This document shows, piece after piece, positions 34,626-43,184 of a DNA stretch of 64,000 nt. The notes beneath the pieces are model-generated. The model worked only from the letters and a program-made list of their open reading frames with translations. It was not told the origin of the DNA and ran no database searches. Both the position numbers and the translations under genes were made by a program. The first letter of the stretch is position 1. Each line of letters starts with the position of its first letter. Origin of the DNA: Eubacterium sp. AF22-8LB (GTDB lineage: Bacteria > Bacillota_I > Bacilli_A > Erysipelotrichales > Erysipelotrichaceae); assembly GCF_003458715.1 (NCBI RefSeq), contig NZ_QRVI01000002.1, forward strand, positions 65,049-129,048. Direction: 5' to 3'.

Positions 34626-34717
34626 GAATCATTCATATCCTGTTGGATACAGAATAATGTAATTGTGATTAATAAGTAATGTTTTTTATATACAATAGCA
34701 ATGAAATTGCATATAAT
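34626..34717 (+). promoter_or_regulatory. relBE promoter and operator candidates
   Basis: TATACA (34689-34694) and TATAAT (34712-34717) are spaced by 17 bases. The inverted repeat GCAAT-GAA-ATTGC (34698-34710) sits between them, the usual place for antitoxin autorepression. A second palindrome TGAATCATTCA is at 34626-34636. Confidence 0.5.
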
Positions 34718-34739
34718 TTAAATATGGAGGTGATGCTGT

Positions 34740-35033
34740 ATGTCTACTATTCAAGTAAGGGTGGATGATGATTTGAAATCTAAAGCAGATGCATTATTCA
34801 AGGAATTAGGTACAGATACAACAAGTGCAATTCGTATGTTTTTAACTCAAGCAGTTGCTTATGATGGAATTCCTTTTGAAATTAAAAAATTCAATAAAAC
34901 AAAAGAAATGAAAATTATGACAGAAGATGAGTTTTTGGATAGACTTGCTTCTTCTAGAGTTCAATCTAGAGAAGGAAAAGTAATAGATGCAGATATAGCA
35001 ATAGATAGCATTAGAAATAAATATGGATTATAA
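34740..35033 (+). CDS. RelB/DinJ-family antitoxin
   Basis: A 97-residue ribbon-helix-helix antitoxin: MSTIQVRVDDDLKSKADALF and the TTSAIRMFLTQAV helix are typical of RelB/DinJ. The C-terminal part, rich in charged residues, would wrap the toxin. It overlaps the toxin gene by 11 bases and is preceded by GGAGGTGATG. The module likely stabilises the element. Confidence 0.85.
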   Translation: MSTIQVRVDDDLKSKADALFKELGTDTTSAIRMFLTQAVAYDGIPFEIKKFNKTKEMKIMTEDEFLDRLASSRVQSREGKVIDADIAIDSIRNKYGL

Positions 35034-35337
35034 AGTAATATTTACTGAAAATGCTTTAGAAGATATGGATTCTATTGTAGAATATCTTCTTTTTCACTTG
35101 CGTAATAAACAAGCGGCAAATCATTTTATCGATTCTGTTGAAAATGGAAAGTTCGTATTAAGTAATTCTGCTGAGTCATTTCAACTGTGTTTGAATCCGA
35201 GACTTCGAAGCAAGGGATATCGAAGATTGAATTTAGATAAAACTAAATATTTCTTATTGTACCGTACTGAAAATTCAATAGTTTTTATAGATGGTATTTA
35301 TCATCAATTACAAGATTACGAAAATAAAATTAAATAA
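35023..35337 (+). CDS. RelE/ParE-family toxin
   Basis: A 104-residue toxin of the RelE/ParE superfamily: VIFTENALEDMDSIVEYL at the start and the final strand region KTKYFLLYRTENSIVFIDGIYH. ParE-like members poison gyrase and RelE-like members cleave mRNA; the sequence alone does not separate them, though the YRTENSIVFID strand and Arg placement are common in ParE-type proteins. A terminator follows. Confidence 0.83.
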   Translation: MDYKVIFTENALEDMDSIVEYLLFHLRNKQAANHFIDSVENGKFVLSNSAESFQLCLNPRLRSKGYRRLNLDKTKYFLLYRTENSIVFIDGIYHQLQDYENKIK

Positions 35338-35345
35338 TTCTTTTT

Positions 35346-35371
35346 GAGAAAGTTTACGCTTTCTCTTTTTT
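35346..35371 (+). terminator. terminator after the toxin-antitoxin pair
   Basis: GAGAAAG and CTTTCTC around six bases, then TTTTTT. The next gene's ribosome binding site is only about 20 bases downstream. Confidence 0.85.
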
Positions 35372-35402
35372 ATTACACAAATTTAGAAAGAGGTGGATTA
35401 AT

Positions 35403-35951
35403 TTGAATAAGCAATTTGATTTGTTTCAAAAGATGAAAATCAAAGAAGTCTGTGAAAATATTAGTCGTATGACTTATGCATATATCAATCCAGACACAAA
35501 ACGACCAACCATAGTACCGTCAAAGCATTATAAAGATATTTTAGATCAGCCGGTAGAAGTATTGGTTAATGATCAAGTGAAAAAACAATTTTTAAATATT
35601 ATGTTTAAACAAATGAAAACATTAAAAGAGGAAGAACCCATCTTGTTTAATGAAACACTGTTGTTGATGGATTTGAATAAGACTCCAGATAGCTTGGAAC
35701 TAAATGAAGAAGCAGCATTAAAGATAACGGCTACAGAATTGGTGGAAAGTGAGAAAACACAAAAGAAAAAATTCCATTTAGTGGATAATGCATATTTGGA
35801 TTCATACAAAGCAACAAAGAATGATAGTGAATTGATGGCTCAGATATTTAAAGAGCAACAAAATGATCGTGTTTATTCTGTTGAATTAGATGAGATGGAA
35901 ATGGAAAAACCTAAGTCAAAAGGAGGAAAAAAGAATGACTTACAACACTAG
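35403..35951 (+). CDS. conserved ICE protein of unknown function
   Basis: A 182-residue soluble, acidic protein (begins MNKQFDLFQKMKIKEVCENI, reading TTG as Met). No recognised motif. The TTG at 35403 is chosen because AGAGGTGG lies 6 bases upstream; the ATG at 35433 is possible. It overlaps the following gene by 17 bases, so it belongs to the transfer-region operon. Confidence 0.6.
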   Translation: MNKQFDLFQKMKIKEVCENISRMTYAYINPDTKRPTIVPSKHYKDILDQPVEVLVNDQVKKQFLNIMFKQMKTLKEEEPILFNETLLLMDLNKTPDSLELNEEAALKITATELVESEKTQKKKFHLVDNAYLDSYKATKNDSELMAQIFKEQQNDRVYSVELDEMEMEKPKSKGGKKNDLQH

Positions 35952-36264
35952 AATTTATAATTATTCAAATTTAAAATCTGAAGACAAACAAATTGTCCAG
36001 GCACAATTGTTAATGTTTGAAACTGTAGAAGACACAATTACAGAATATATGTATCGTAGAGAATCTTCTACAAATATTTTGGATGCAGTTTCTTATGAAG
36101 AAGGAATTAAAGCTTTAGAACAAGTACAACAAAATATGTTTAGTGATATTGTAGAATATATTGTTTACGCAATTGACAGTTATGAAGAAGATGTGGACGA
36201 AGTTGATACACAGTATCCGCTTTTTGGCTTGTATCAAGAAGTTGAGGATATTGATAATGAATGA
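35935..36264 (+). CDS. small acidic ICE protein of unknown function
   Basis: A 109-residue acidic protein starting MTYNTRIYNYSNLKSEDKQ; no recognised domain. The ATG at 35935 follows AGGAGG. It overlaps the upstream gene by 17 bases and the downstream mini-gene by 8. Confidence 0.6.
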   Translation: MTYNTRIYNYSNLKSEDKQIVQAQLLMFETVEDTITEYMYRRESSTNILDAVSYEEGIKALEQVQQNMFSDIVEYIVYAIDSYEEDVDEVDTQYPLFGLYQEVEDIDNE

Positions 36265-36349
36265 TTTAGAAACGTGTGATTTTAATACAGTCAATCTTGA
36301 AAGATTGGCTTTTTATTTTGAAAAATTAGAAGAAGGAGAGGACGAATAA
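36257..36349 (+). CDS. 30-residue acidic mini-protein
   Basis: ATG at 36257 opens MNDLETCDFNTVNLERLAFYFEKLEEGEDE. It is squeezed between two ICE genes with 8 bases of overlap on the left and one base of spacing on the right, and has a GAGG site 9 bases upstream. Its position in a packed operon argues for translation; function unknown. Confidence 0.45.
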   Translation: MNDLETCDFNTVNLERLAFYFEKLEEGEDE

Positions 36350-36350
36350 T

Positions 36351-37072
36351 ATGATTCACAATGATAAAGTTTTAGAAGATGTAAATGCATTACTTGATTA
36401 CAATTCAGTTAAAGATTTCTTATTCATGAATGTAATTAATGCAGAAACTAATAAAGAAGAATTATCTATGGAGCCACATACAGTTATTGGAGATTTAGCG
36501 ATTGTATATAGAGTAATGATTAAAACAACTGATAATCAATTTTGCTCAGCTAGAGTTACAAATGAAATGCTTGATCATTATGGTATTGATGTATCGCAGT
36601 TGCACAATGATGCTTTAATTTCATCACCAAATATGATGAAACCAGAAATTATTCCACTTGAAACATTGCTGATGGGAGTTCCAGAACAAGAAGCGTGGCA
36701 AAATGAAGACAGGCATTTTGTAGTTTTGACAAATGAACATAGAACGGATGGAGCAGCAACAATTTTTTATTCCGGAGTTTTGAATGATCTAACTGAAAAA
36801 TTAGGGCATGATCTTTATATTGTTCCTTCTTCAACAGATGAATGTTTAGCTTTATGTGATTCTCCAACATTGAATATAGATCGTTTGAAAGAAATGCTTT
36901 TACTTATGAACGGTCCAAATTTTATGGATCAAGATAAAAAGTTATCTGATATTTTATATCACTATTATCTGATATTTTATATCACTATGATAAGGATAAT
37001 CATGTATTAGAGAAATCAGATGATTATGAAAAGAGAATCAACAAACAGAAATATTCACAATTACTTCATTGA
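36351..37072 (+). pseudogene. DUF5688-family protein, frame disrupted by a 23-bp tandem duplication
   Basis: The current frame ends at 37010 (219 residues), but its last residues are an artefact: a 23-bp tandem duplication at 36942-36987 shifts the frame. Without one copy the protein would continue DKDNHVLEKSDDYEKRINK and end at 37072 (about 232 residues). The body (MEPHTVIGDLAIVYRVMI, then LTNEHRTDGAATIFYSGVL) resembles the DUF5688 proteins found in ICEs of gut Firmicutes; their function is unknown. The short truncation may leave it partly functional. Confidence 0.65.
36942..36987. repeat. perfect 23-bp tandem duplication
   Basis: The unit starting TTATCTGATATTTTATATC occurs twice without a gap. 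It lies inside the DUF5688-like gene and breaks its frame, as expected of a recent slippage event. Confidence 0.9.
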
Positions 37073-37089
37073 TATTTGGAGAATTGAAA

Positions 37090-37299
37090 ATGATTAAATA
37101 CGAAGATATCATTAAGCGAATTTCGTTTATTGAAAAAAGAAAAATTAAAAATGAGGAAAAGATAAAATTTCTAATAGAAGAAAATAATACTTTATCTTCA
37201 AATTTAAAAATACTAAATCAGAAAAAAGAAATGTTAGAAAAAATGAATCATGATCTAGCAGATCTTATACCTGATAAGAAAAAGGCTGCAGGCAATTAA
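37090..37299 (+). CDS. small coiled-coil ICE protein
   Basis: A 69-residue Lys/Glu-rich protein, mostly predicted helical coiled coil (EKRKIKNEEKIKFLIEENN). The ATG at 37090 follows TTGGAG by 8 bases. Function unknown; last gene before the third structured leader. Confidence 0.55.
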   Translation: MIKYEDIIKRISFIEKRKIKNEEKIKFLIEENNTLSSNLKILNQKKEMLEKMNHDLADLIPDKKKAAGN

Positions 37300-37403
37300 T
37301 GTCTACAGTTGTAGCAAGCAACGTCTTTGGATATCCAAAGACAAGTATTTAGGGAACATCCCTAAGACCCTGAGCTATCAAAAGAGTTGGTAGCTCTTTT
37401 TTT
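37289..37403 (+). ncRNA. cloverleaf-like leader RNA with terminator (copy 3)
   Basis: CAGG (37289-37292) and CCTG (37369-37372) can close a structure with three hairpins: CTAC/GTAG (37303-37314), GTCTTTGG/CCAAAGAC (37323-37342) and TTAGGGA/TCCCTAA (37349-37365). A terminator (GAGCTATCA/TGGTAGCTC then nine T) follows, and the GGAGGAG site of the next gene lies 4 bases further. Confidence 0.55.
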
Positions 37404-37423
37404 GTTGGAGGAGAATATTAAAT

Positions 37424-37534
37424 ATGAGTACAGTAACAATTAGTTTATTAAGTTTCCTGGGTGGTTTGATTATTGGAGTTTTCTATATTTTGTTTATACA
37501 GGGTGCTTTTTATAAAGATGCGGAAAAGAAATAA
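37424..37534 (+). CDS. DUF3789-like single-span membrane mini-protein
   Basis: A 36-residue protein (begins MSTVTISLLSFLGGLIIGVF) that is almost entirely one transmembrane segment with a short charged tail (KDAEKK). It follows GGAGGAG and overlaps mobC by 17 bases. Proteins like this are regularly found immediately before mobC in Firmicute ICEs. Function unknown. Confidence 0.7.
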   Translation: MSTVTISLLSFLGGLIIGVFYILFIQGAFYKDAEKK

Positions 37535-37877
37535 ACAATTTGTCATTCGTTTATCGGATAGTGAATGGAATCATCTTAATGAATTAGTGAAATATTCAGG
37601 ACAATCAAGAGAATCCTATCTACGTATGTGTATAAATGGCTTGGTTCCTAGACCTGCACCTAGTGTTGAGCTTGTAGAAGTAACCCAAGAATTAAGACAA
37701 ATTGCAGAGAGTATTAACGGAATAGCTGGAGCAGTTTATAAACAAAATAAAATGGATGATTCAGTTTACATGGAAAATTATGAGGCGCTTCAAAAACAAA
37801 TTAACGAAATTATGCTTTTGATTCGGCAACCTATCAATATGGAGGAAATATGGCAATCACAAAAATATGGGCAGTAA
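37518..37877 (+). CDS. mobC: MobC-family relaxosome accessory protein
   Basis: A 119-residue ribbon-helix-helix-like protein (FVIRLSDSEWNHLNELVKYSGQSRESYLR), then a helical C-terminal part. MobC-type proteins bind oriT and help the relaxase open the strand. The start is the ATG at 37518, inside the mini-protein gene; the relaxase gene overlaps its end by 28 bases. Confidence 0.8.
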   Translation: MRKRNKQFVIRLSDSEWNHLNELVKYSGQSRESYLRMCINGLVPRPAPSVELVEVTQELRQIAESINGIAGAVYKQNKMDDSVYMENYEALQKQINEIMLLIRQPINMEEIWQSQKYGQ

Positions 37878-39187
37878 AGGATGATTTGAGAAGAGTTTTA
37901 AACTATATTGAAAATCCGGATAAGACAAAAGAAGAATTAAGTGATGGATTAAAAGAAGTTTTGGCTTATACAACGCAAGGATACAAAACCAATGAGAAAG
38001 AATATATCACTGGAATCAATTGCGAACCTAGTACATCACTAAAGCAGATGATGAATACCAAACTATCCTATAACAAGATGGATGGAAGACTAGCCTATCA
38101 TGCAGTACAGTCTTTTAAGCCAGGTGAAGTAACCCCAGAAGAATGTCATTCATTAGGTGTGCAATTAGCGAAACAAATGTGGGGAAATCGATTTGAAGTC
38201 GTTGTATCTACACATTTAGATAAAGATCATTTGCATAATCACTTTGTTGTGAATTCAGTTTCCTGGGTAGATGGCATGAAGTATGATAACCGGAAAAAAG
38301 ATATTGATCATTTTCGAGAATTGAATGATGCAATATGTAAACAGCATGGTTTGAATGTTATTGAAAAACCGGAAGGAAAAGCCATGAATTATGGAGAGTG
38401 GAATGCAGAAAAAAAGGATGGCATCTATTTTAGAAAGATTATTCGTTATGATGTGGATTCTGTTTTAGCGTATGCTAGAACTTTAGATCAAATGAAATCA
38501 GGACTTGAAGATATTGGGTACGTAGTTGATTTAACTGGCAAGCACTGGACTTTAAAACATCCACAGTCGCAAAGAAAGTTTCGATTTTATAAACTTGCTC
38601 GTGATGGTCGATATGACGAAGATCATATCATGGAACGAATCAACAACAATTATTTATTTCCAATGCAGCCAGTTAAGGATATTGTGCCATGTAAAGAATA
38701 TCGTGGTGATCATACAAAATTAAAAGGAATCAAGGCTTTATATATTAGATATTGTTTTGAATTAGGAATTATTCGGCCTAAAGGAAAACGACAGAAATAT
38801 CCAAGTCCACAGTTAAGAAAGGATTTGATATACATGGATAAAATCACAAATGAAAATACTTTTGTAGGCAAGCATAATCTGGAAACAATCGAAGATGTGC
38901 TTGCCTTTAAAGTATCTCTAAATAAAGAAATAGAATCTTGGATGAATCAAAGAAGATCCATCTACAATAAAATTAAAAGAACGCGTGATCCAAATTTGAA
39001 AAAGCAATTAGAAATGGATCGTGATACGTTAACTTCTAAAATTGCACATGGGAAAAAGGAAATCAAAATATGCGAAGATATAGAAAAGAGAGTTCCTGAT
39101 ATTCAAGATAAATTAAAAATGGTGAATGCATTAGAAGATGAGCGTATCCAAACACAAAAAGAATATGAAAGGAGCTTGAATTTATGA
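37850..39187 (+). CDS. MOB-P-type relaxase (mobilisation nuclease)
   Basis: A 445-residue relaxase. The N-terminal domain has the metal-binding histidine motif THLDKDHLHNHFVVNSV (around residue 123-139) and a candidate catalytic Tyr in the first 30 residues (LNYIEN). It nicks oriT and leads the strand into the recipient. The C-terminal third is helical and charged. The start follows ATGGAGG. oriT is expected nearby, possibly 37300-37420, but I could not identify it. Confidence 0.88.
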   Translation: MAITKIWAVKDDLRRVLNYIENPDKTKEELSDGLKEVLAYTTQGYKTNEKEYITGINCEPSTSLKQMMNTKLSYNKMDGRLAYHAVQSFKPGEVTPEECHSLGVQLAKQMWGNRFEVVVSTHLDKDHLHNHFVVNSVSWVDGMKYDNRKKDIDHFRELNDAICKQHGLNVIEKPEGKAMNYGEWNAEKKDGIYFRKIIRYDVDSVLAYARTLDQMKSGLEDIGYVVDLTGKHWTLKHPQSQRKFRFYKLARDGRYDEDHIMERINNNYLFPMQPVKDIVPCKEYRGDHTKLKGIKALYIRYCFELGIIRPKGKRQKYPSPQLRKDLIYMDKITNENTFVGKHNLETIEDVLAFKVSLNKEIESWMNQRRSIYNKIKRTRDPNLKKQLEMDRDTLTSKIAHGKKEIKICEDIEKRVPDIQDKLKMVNALEDERIQTQKEYERSLNL

Positions 39188-39906
39188 ACAGTGCAGATAC
39201 TGCAGATCAAATGATGAAGATGACCTTAGAAGGTATACAGGTTGCTGCTGAAGTTGGTTTAAAAGCAGGTGGCATGGCAGCAAGATCTTTGGCTGTCACT
39301 TTATATGCTATTTTAAAAGACAATAAAAAAGTGAAAGGAAAAACCAATTTAAATAACTTGTTAAAGTCGGATAAAGAGTTAAAGGTCTTTGCTATTCATC
39401 ATTCGGATTTAAAAAAGTTTTGTGAAGAAGCAAAACATTATGGAGTTTTATATTCTGTGTTGAAAGAAAAAAATAATACAGATGGGATTGTGGACATTAT
39501 GGTAAAAGCAGAAGATGCTTCTAAAATCTCAAGGATGGTAGACAAGTTTGATCTAGCTACTATCGATACAAAAGCAATTCGTGAATCTGTATTATCACAA
39601 CAGAGTATAGATGATGCTAAGCCACTTAGTGATGAAGAGCATGATGCCTTATTGTCAAAGCTAATGGATGATAAAGAAAACCCCAACAAAGCTCGGACAA
39701 GCAAGGACGGTACTCCGTTCGAGCCATCTTCAAAAACATCGAAGAAAGAAAACAAGAAGAAAACCGTCGAAAGAAAAAGGTCAACAGCTACTACGGATAG
39801 GCCTTCTGTTCGCAAGGAGTTGAAGGACATAAAACAGCAGCAAAACCTAAAATCTTCTGCACCTAAGTATCCAGTTAAGAAAAAATCAAAAAAGAAAGTG
39901 AGATAA
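39184..39906 (+). CDS. PcfB-family (DUF3801) conjugation protein
   Basis: A 240-residue protein with an N-terminal helical region (EVGLKAGGMAARSLAVTLYAIL), the DUF3801 core (LKKFCEEAKHYGVLYSVLKEKNNTDGIVDIMV), and a basic, disordered Lys/Ser-rich tail from about residue 165. PcfB of the pCF10 system links the relaxosome to the coupling protein. Its ATG overlaps the relaxase stop by four bases. Confidence 0.82.
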   Translation: MNSADTADQMMKMTLEGIQVAAEVGLKAGGMAARSLAVTLYAILKDNKKVKGKTNLNNLLKSDKELKVFAIHHSDLKKFCEEAKHYGVLYSVLKEKNNTDGIVDIMVKAEDASKISRMVDKFDLATIDTKAIRESVLSQQSIDDAKPLSDEEHDALLSKLMDDKENPNKARTSKDGTPFEPSSKTSKKENKKKTVERKRSTATTDRPSVRKELKDIKQQQNLKSSAPKYPVKKKSKKKVR

Positions 39907-39911
39907 CGATT

Positions 39912-40118
39912 ATGAGAAAATGGTTTAAGAAAAATGATGACGAAATAATTGAAATTCAGGTAGATGATACAGAGAGAAGAATTATTGTTAGGGCATTAGC
40001 TGATCTAAGAGATAAACAGCGATTAGCTCATAAGAACTATGATTTTTTAGATTCTCTTATTGTAAAGGTTTGTGATGCAGACCATCCATCAATAAAAGAT
40101 CACTATGAGAGATGCTAA
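39912..40118 (+). CDS. small charged ICE protein
   Basis: A 68-residue charged protein (MRKWFKKNDDEIIEIQVDD...) with no known motif, between pcfB and the coupling-protein gene and overlapping the latter by 14 bases. Function unknown. Confidence 0.6.
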   Translation: MRKWFKKNDDEIIEIQVDDTERRIIVRALADLRDKQRLAHKNYDFLDSLIVKVCDADHPSIKDHYERC

Positions 40119-41892
40119 GAACGACGAATATTTATTTCTAGGCTTATTACTCATTCCTACAATATGGTTTGCATTTTTGATTGCACCATATATGGATCAA
40201 GGACTCATTCATGCACTACCTTATCTAAGTGAAGCATTGAATCATCCCTTTCAATTTCAATGGTGTGATAATTCTTTAAAAACGATTGGAATATTCCTGG
40301 TTATCTATGTTTTAGGAATTGGTATTTACTTATCCAATGAAAAGAATTACAGACAAAAAGAAGAGTATGGATCAGCTAGATGGGGATATATACGCTCTTT
40401 AGTAAAGAAACATTCGAATAAGGATTTCTTTGAAAATAAGTTATTTACGCAAAAAACACGAATGGATATTCATGGAAAAATTAAAAACGTAAATCTTCAT
40501 ACGGTTGTGATTGGTGGTTCTGGCGCTGGTAAAACTCGATATTATGCTAAGCCTAACATTATGCAGTGTAATACGAGCTATGTAGTATTAGATCCAAAAG
40601 GAGAAATTATCAAAAGTGTAGGTCATATGCTTGAAGATGAGGGGTATGAAATCAAAGTTATTGATTTAATCGATATGTCTAAATCATTGGGGTATAATCC
40701 ATTTCATTATATTCAAAGTGACAAGGATGTATTGAAATTGATCACGAATCTAATTCGTAATACAACTCCAAAAGGATCTTCTACAAACGATCCGTTTTGG
40801 GAGAAAAGTGAAACAGCATTACTTGAAGCATTGATGTTATATTTATATCATTATGCGCCGGAGGATGAGCAAAACTTTACGATGGTAATGGAGATGCTGA
40901 ATTATGCTGAAGTAAAAGAAGATGAAGATGATTATGAGAGTCCGTTGGATGAGTTATTTAAACGTCTAGAAACGATAGATAGTAATTCTTTAGCACTTAA
41001 ACAATATAAAATATATAAACAGGCAGCAGGTAAGACCGCTAAATCTATTTTGATTTCAGTCGGTGTAAGACTTGCTGCTTTTAACTTGGAAGAACTTGCA
41101 TCACTTACTAGATATGATGAGATGGAGTTAGAGCAGATAGGCGAAAGGAAAACAGCCTTATTTGCGATTATTCCTGATAATGATTCAACATTTAATTTTG
41201 TCATCGGTATGTTGTATACTCAGTTATTTCAAATGTTATATTATCAAGCAGATTTTGTTCATGGCGGCCAGCTTCCAGTGCCAGTACATTTTATTATGGA
41301 TGAATTTGCCAATGTTGCTTTACCAGACGAGTTTGATAAGTTGCTTTCGACAATGCGATCACGACTTATTTTTGTATCCATTATTTTACAGAATTTGGCA
41401 CAGATCAAAGCATTATATAAGGATACTTGGGAGTCGATTATGGGAAACTGTGATTCTAAATTGTATTTAGGTGGAAATGAACAAAGTACACATGAATATA
41501 TAAGTAAGGAGCTTGGAAAGGCAACGATTGATACAAATACGTATGGTAAATCAGAAGGTAGAAGTGGAAGTTTCACAACAAATTCTCAGAGAACTGGAAG
41601 GGAATTGTTAACTTCTGATGAAGTTCGTTTACTGGACAATAATTATGCTGTTCTATTTTTGAAAGGTGAAAGGCCTGTTCGAGATAGAAAATTTAATTTG
41701 TTAAAACATCCTCGTATTAAACAAACAATGGATGGAGGTCGTGAACCGTACATTCATGGACAAGTGAATCATTTTATTGAGGATTGGCAAAATATTCTTC
41801 TTAGCAATAATGAGTATGAATTATTGGATGTAGAAGAAACAGAAAACTATTTAAAGGAGATTGAAGAAGATGAAGAAAATAAAAATGATTAG
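40105..41892 (+). CDS. virD4: VirD4/TraG type IV coupling protein
   Basis: A 595-residue membrane ATPase: two N-terminal transmembrane segments (about 8-28 and 55-75), Walker A GGSGAGKTR (about 136-144), YVVLDPKGEI and the Walker B region FIMDEFANVALPDEF (about 395-409). It feeds the relaxase-DNA complex to the type IV secretion channel. The next gene starts inside its 3' end. Confidence 0.93.
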   Translation: MRDAKNDEYLFLGLLLIPTIWFAFLIAPYMDQGLIHALPYLSEALNHPFQFQWCDNSLKTIGIFLVIYVLGIGIYLSNEKNYRQKEEYGSARWGYIRSLVKKHSNKDFFENKLFTQKTRMDIHGKIKNVNLHTVVIGGSGAGKTRYYAKPNIMQCNTSYVVLDPKGEIIKSVGHMLEDEGYEIKVIDLIDMSKSLGYNPFHYIQSDKDVLKLITNLIRNTTPKGSSTNDPFWEKSETALLEALMLYLYHYAPEDEQNFTMVMEMLNYAEVKEDEDDYESPLDELFKRLETIDSNSLALKQYKIYKQAAGKTAKSILISVGVRLAAFNLEELASLTRYDEMELEQIGERKTALFAIIPDNDSTFNFVIGMLYTQLFQMLYYQADFVHGGQLPVPVHFIMDEFANVALPDEFDKLLSTMRSRLIFVSIILQNLAQIKALYKDTWESIMGNCDSKLYLGGNEQSTHEYISKELGKATIDTNTYGKSEGRSGSFTTNSQRTGRELLTSDEVRLLDNNYAVLFLKGERPVRDRKFNLLKHPRIKQTMDGGREPYIHGQVNHFIEDWQNILLSNNEYELLDVEETENYLKEIEEDEENKND

Positions 41893-42175
41893 AAAAGTAT
41901 TATTCTTTGCATATGTTGCATTGGTGATTGTAGGAAACTTTGCAACACCGGTTTATGCAGCAAATGATCCAGTTACTGTTGTAAATAACTTCAGTGAATT
42001 TATGTTTGGACTTATTCGAGCGATTGGAATGATTTTATTAGGTTTTGGAATTGTACAGGTAGGACTTTCTTTGAAAAGTCATGATCCAAGTCAAAGAGCG
42101 AACGGTTTTATGACGGTAGCCGGAGGAATCATTATTACTTTTGCTAAAGAGATTTTGAATATTATTGTAGGATAG
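41870..42175 (+). CDS. VirB2-like/Maff2-type small membrane protein
   Basis: A 101-residue protein with a signal-like first segment ending near PVYAANDP and two further hydrophobic helices (LIRAIGMILLGFGIVQVGL and the FMTVAGGIIITFAKEIL stretch). The layout equals VirB2/TrbC pilin-like subunits of Gram-positive T4SS. The ATG at 41870 is preceded by AAAGGAG. Confidence 0.75.
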   Translation: MKKIKMIRKVLFFAYVALVIVGNFATPVYAANDPVTVVNNFSEFMFGLIRAIGMILLGFGIVQVGLSLKSHDPSQRANGFMTVAGGIIITFAKEILNIIVG

Positions 42176-42189
42176 GATGGTGATTTCTA

Positions 42190-43020
42190 GTGAGTGGAAT
42201 CATAGATAACCTAACTAGTGCCATCAATACCTGGAATTCTAAATTAGCTGAAATATGGTTGTTATTAACAGAATCACCTGAAACTTTTAAAGGTGGTGAT
42301 ATTTGGCAAATCATAGTTAAAATACATGGAGCACTTCAAGCAATTGGATTAGCACTTCTTGTGCTATTCTTTGTTTGGGGATTGATTAGAACCTGCACAA
42401 GTTGGCAGGATGTAAAAAGGCCGGAACAGGCCTTTAAATTGTTTTTAAGATTTATTATTGCCAGGGAAATGGTGATGTATGGAATGGAATTAATGACAAA
42501 GATATTTGAGATAGTACAAGGAATTATTCAAGCGATTACTGAAACTGCAGGATTAGGTGTATCAAGTGAAACTGTATTGCCACAAGAAATCATTGATGCA
42601 GTAAGTAATACAGGATTTTTGGAATCTATTCCTTTGTGGGCAGTTACACTATTAGGATCAATATTCATTACAATACTATCGTTTGTGATGATTTTAACTG
42701 TGTATGGAAGGTTCTTTAAATTGTATATGTACACAGCTATCTCTCCAATACCACTTGCAGCAGCTGCTGGAGAAAGTACACAAAACACAGCATTTACGTT
42801 TATTAAAAGCTATGCAGGAGTATGCTTAGAAGGAGCTATTATTGTTCTTGCTTGTATTATTTTTTCAGCTTTTGCGTCTAGTGCACCAGTAGTTGATACT
42901 ACAGCATCTAGTGTATCTATGGTATGGAGCTATGTCGGTGAACTGATATTTAATATGCTGGTTTTAGTTGGTTCTATTAAAATGAGTGATCGTATAGTCA
43001 AAGAAATGATGGGTTTGTGA
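42190..43020 (+). CDS. VirB6/TrbL-like conjugation channel protein
   Basis: A 276-residue polytopic membrane protein with about six hydrophobic segments and the YTAISPIPLAAAAGESTQNTA-like loop region (SPIPLAAAAGE) seen in CD411-type VirB6 proteins of Firmicute ICEs. It forms part of the inner-membrane channel. The GTG start at 42190 follows AGGATGGTGA. Confidence 0.82.
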   Translation: MSGIIDNLTSAINTWNSKLAEIWLLLTESPETFKGGDIWQIIVKIHGALQAIGLALLVLFFVWGLIRTCTSWQDVKRPEQAFKLFLRFIIAREMVMYGMELMTKIFEIVQGIIQAITETAGLGVSSETVLPQEIIDAVSNTGFLESIPLWAVTLLGSIFITILSFVMILTVYGRFFKLYMYTAISPIPLAAAAGESTQNTAFTFIKSYAGVCLEGAIIVLACIIFSAFASSAPVVDTTASSVSMVWSYVGELIFNMLVLVGSIKMSDRIVKEMMGL

Positions 43021-43115
43021 TTTTTTACTTCTTAATAATTAAGATATAAATGAAATTGTGAAGAAATCTATTCAGAAGAAGATACCAAATACTCTAAATT
43101 GAGAATGAATCTGAT

Positions 43116-43166
43116 CTGTAAAAAAATTACAGTATCTATTGACCGTAAAAAAATTACGGTTATAAT
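43116..43166 (+). promoter_or_regulatory. promoter with two 17-bp palindromes before the ATPase/TOPRIM pair
   Basis: CTGTAAAAAAATTACAG (43116-43132) and CCGTAAAAAAATTACGG (43143-43159) are two near-identical palindromes 27 bases apart. The second fills the spacer of a promoter TTGACC (43139-43144) / TATAAT (43161-43166). The pattern indicates a repressor-controlled promoter private to the following two genes. Confidence 0.75.
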
Positions 43167-43184
43167 GAAGCTGAGGTGATACTA

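Noticed and set aside
39438..39830. 130-residue minus-strand ORF opposite pcfB
   Set aside because: Ser/Leu-rich mirror of a Lys/Glu/Asp-rich coding strand, with no ribosome binding site.
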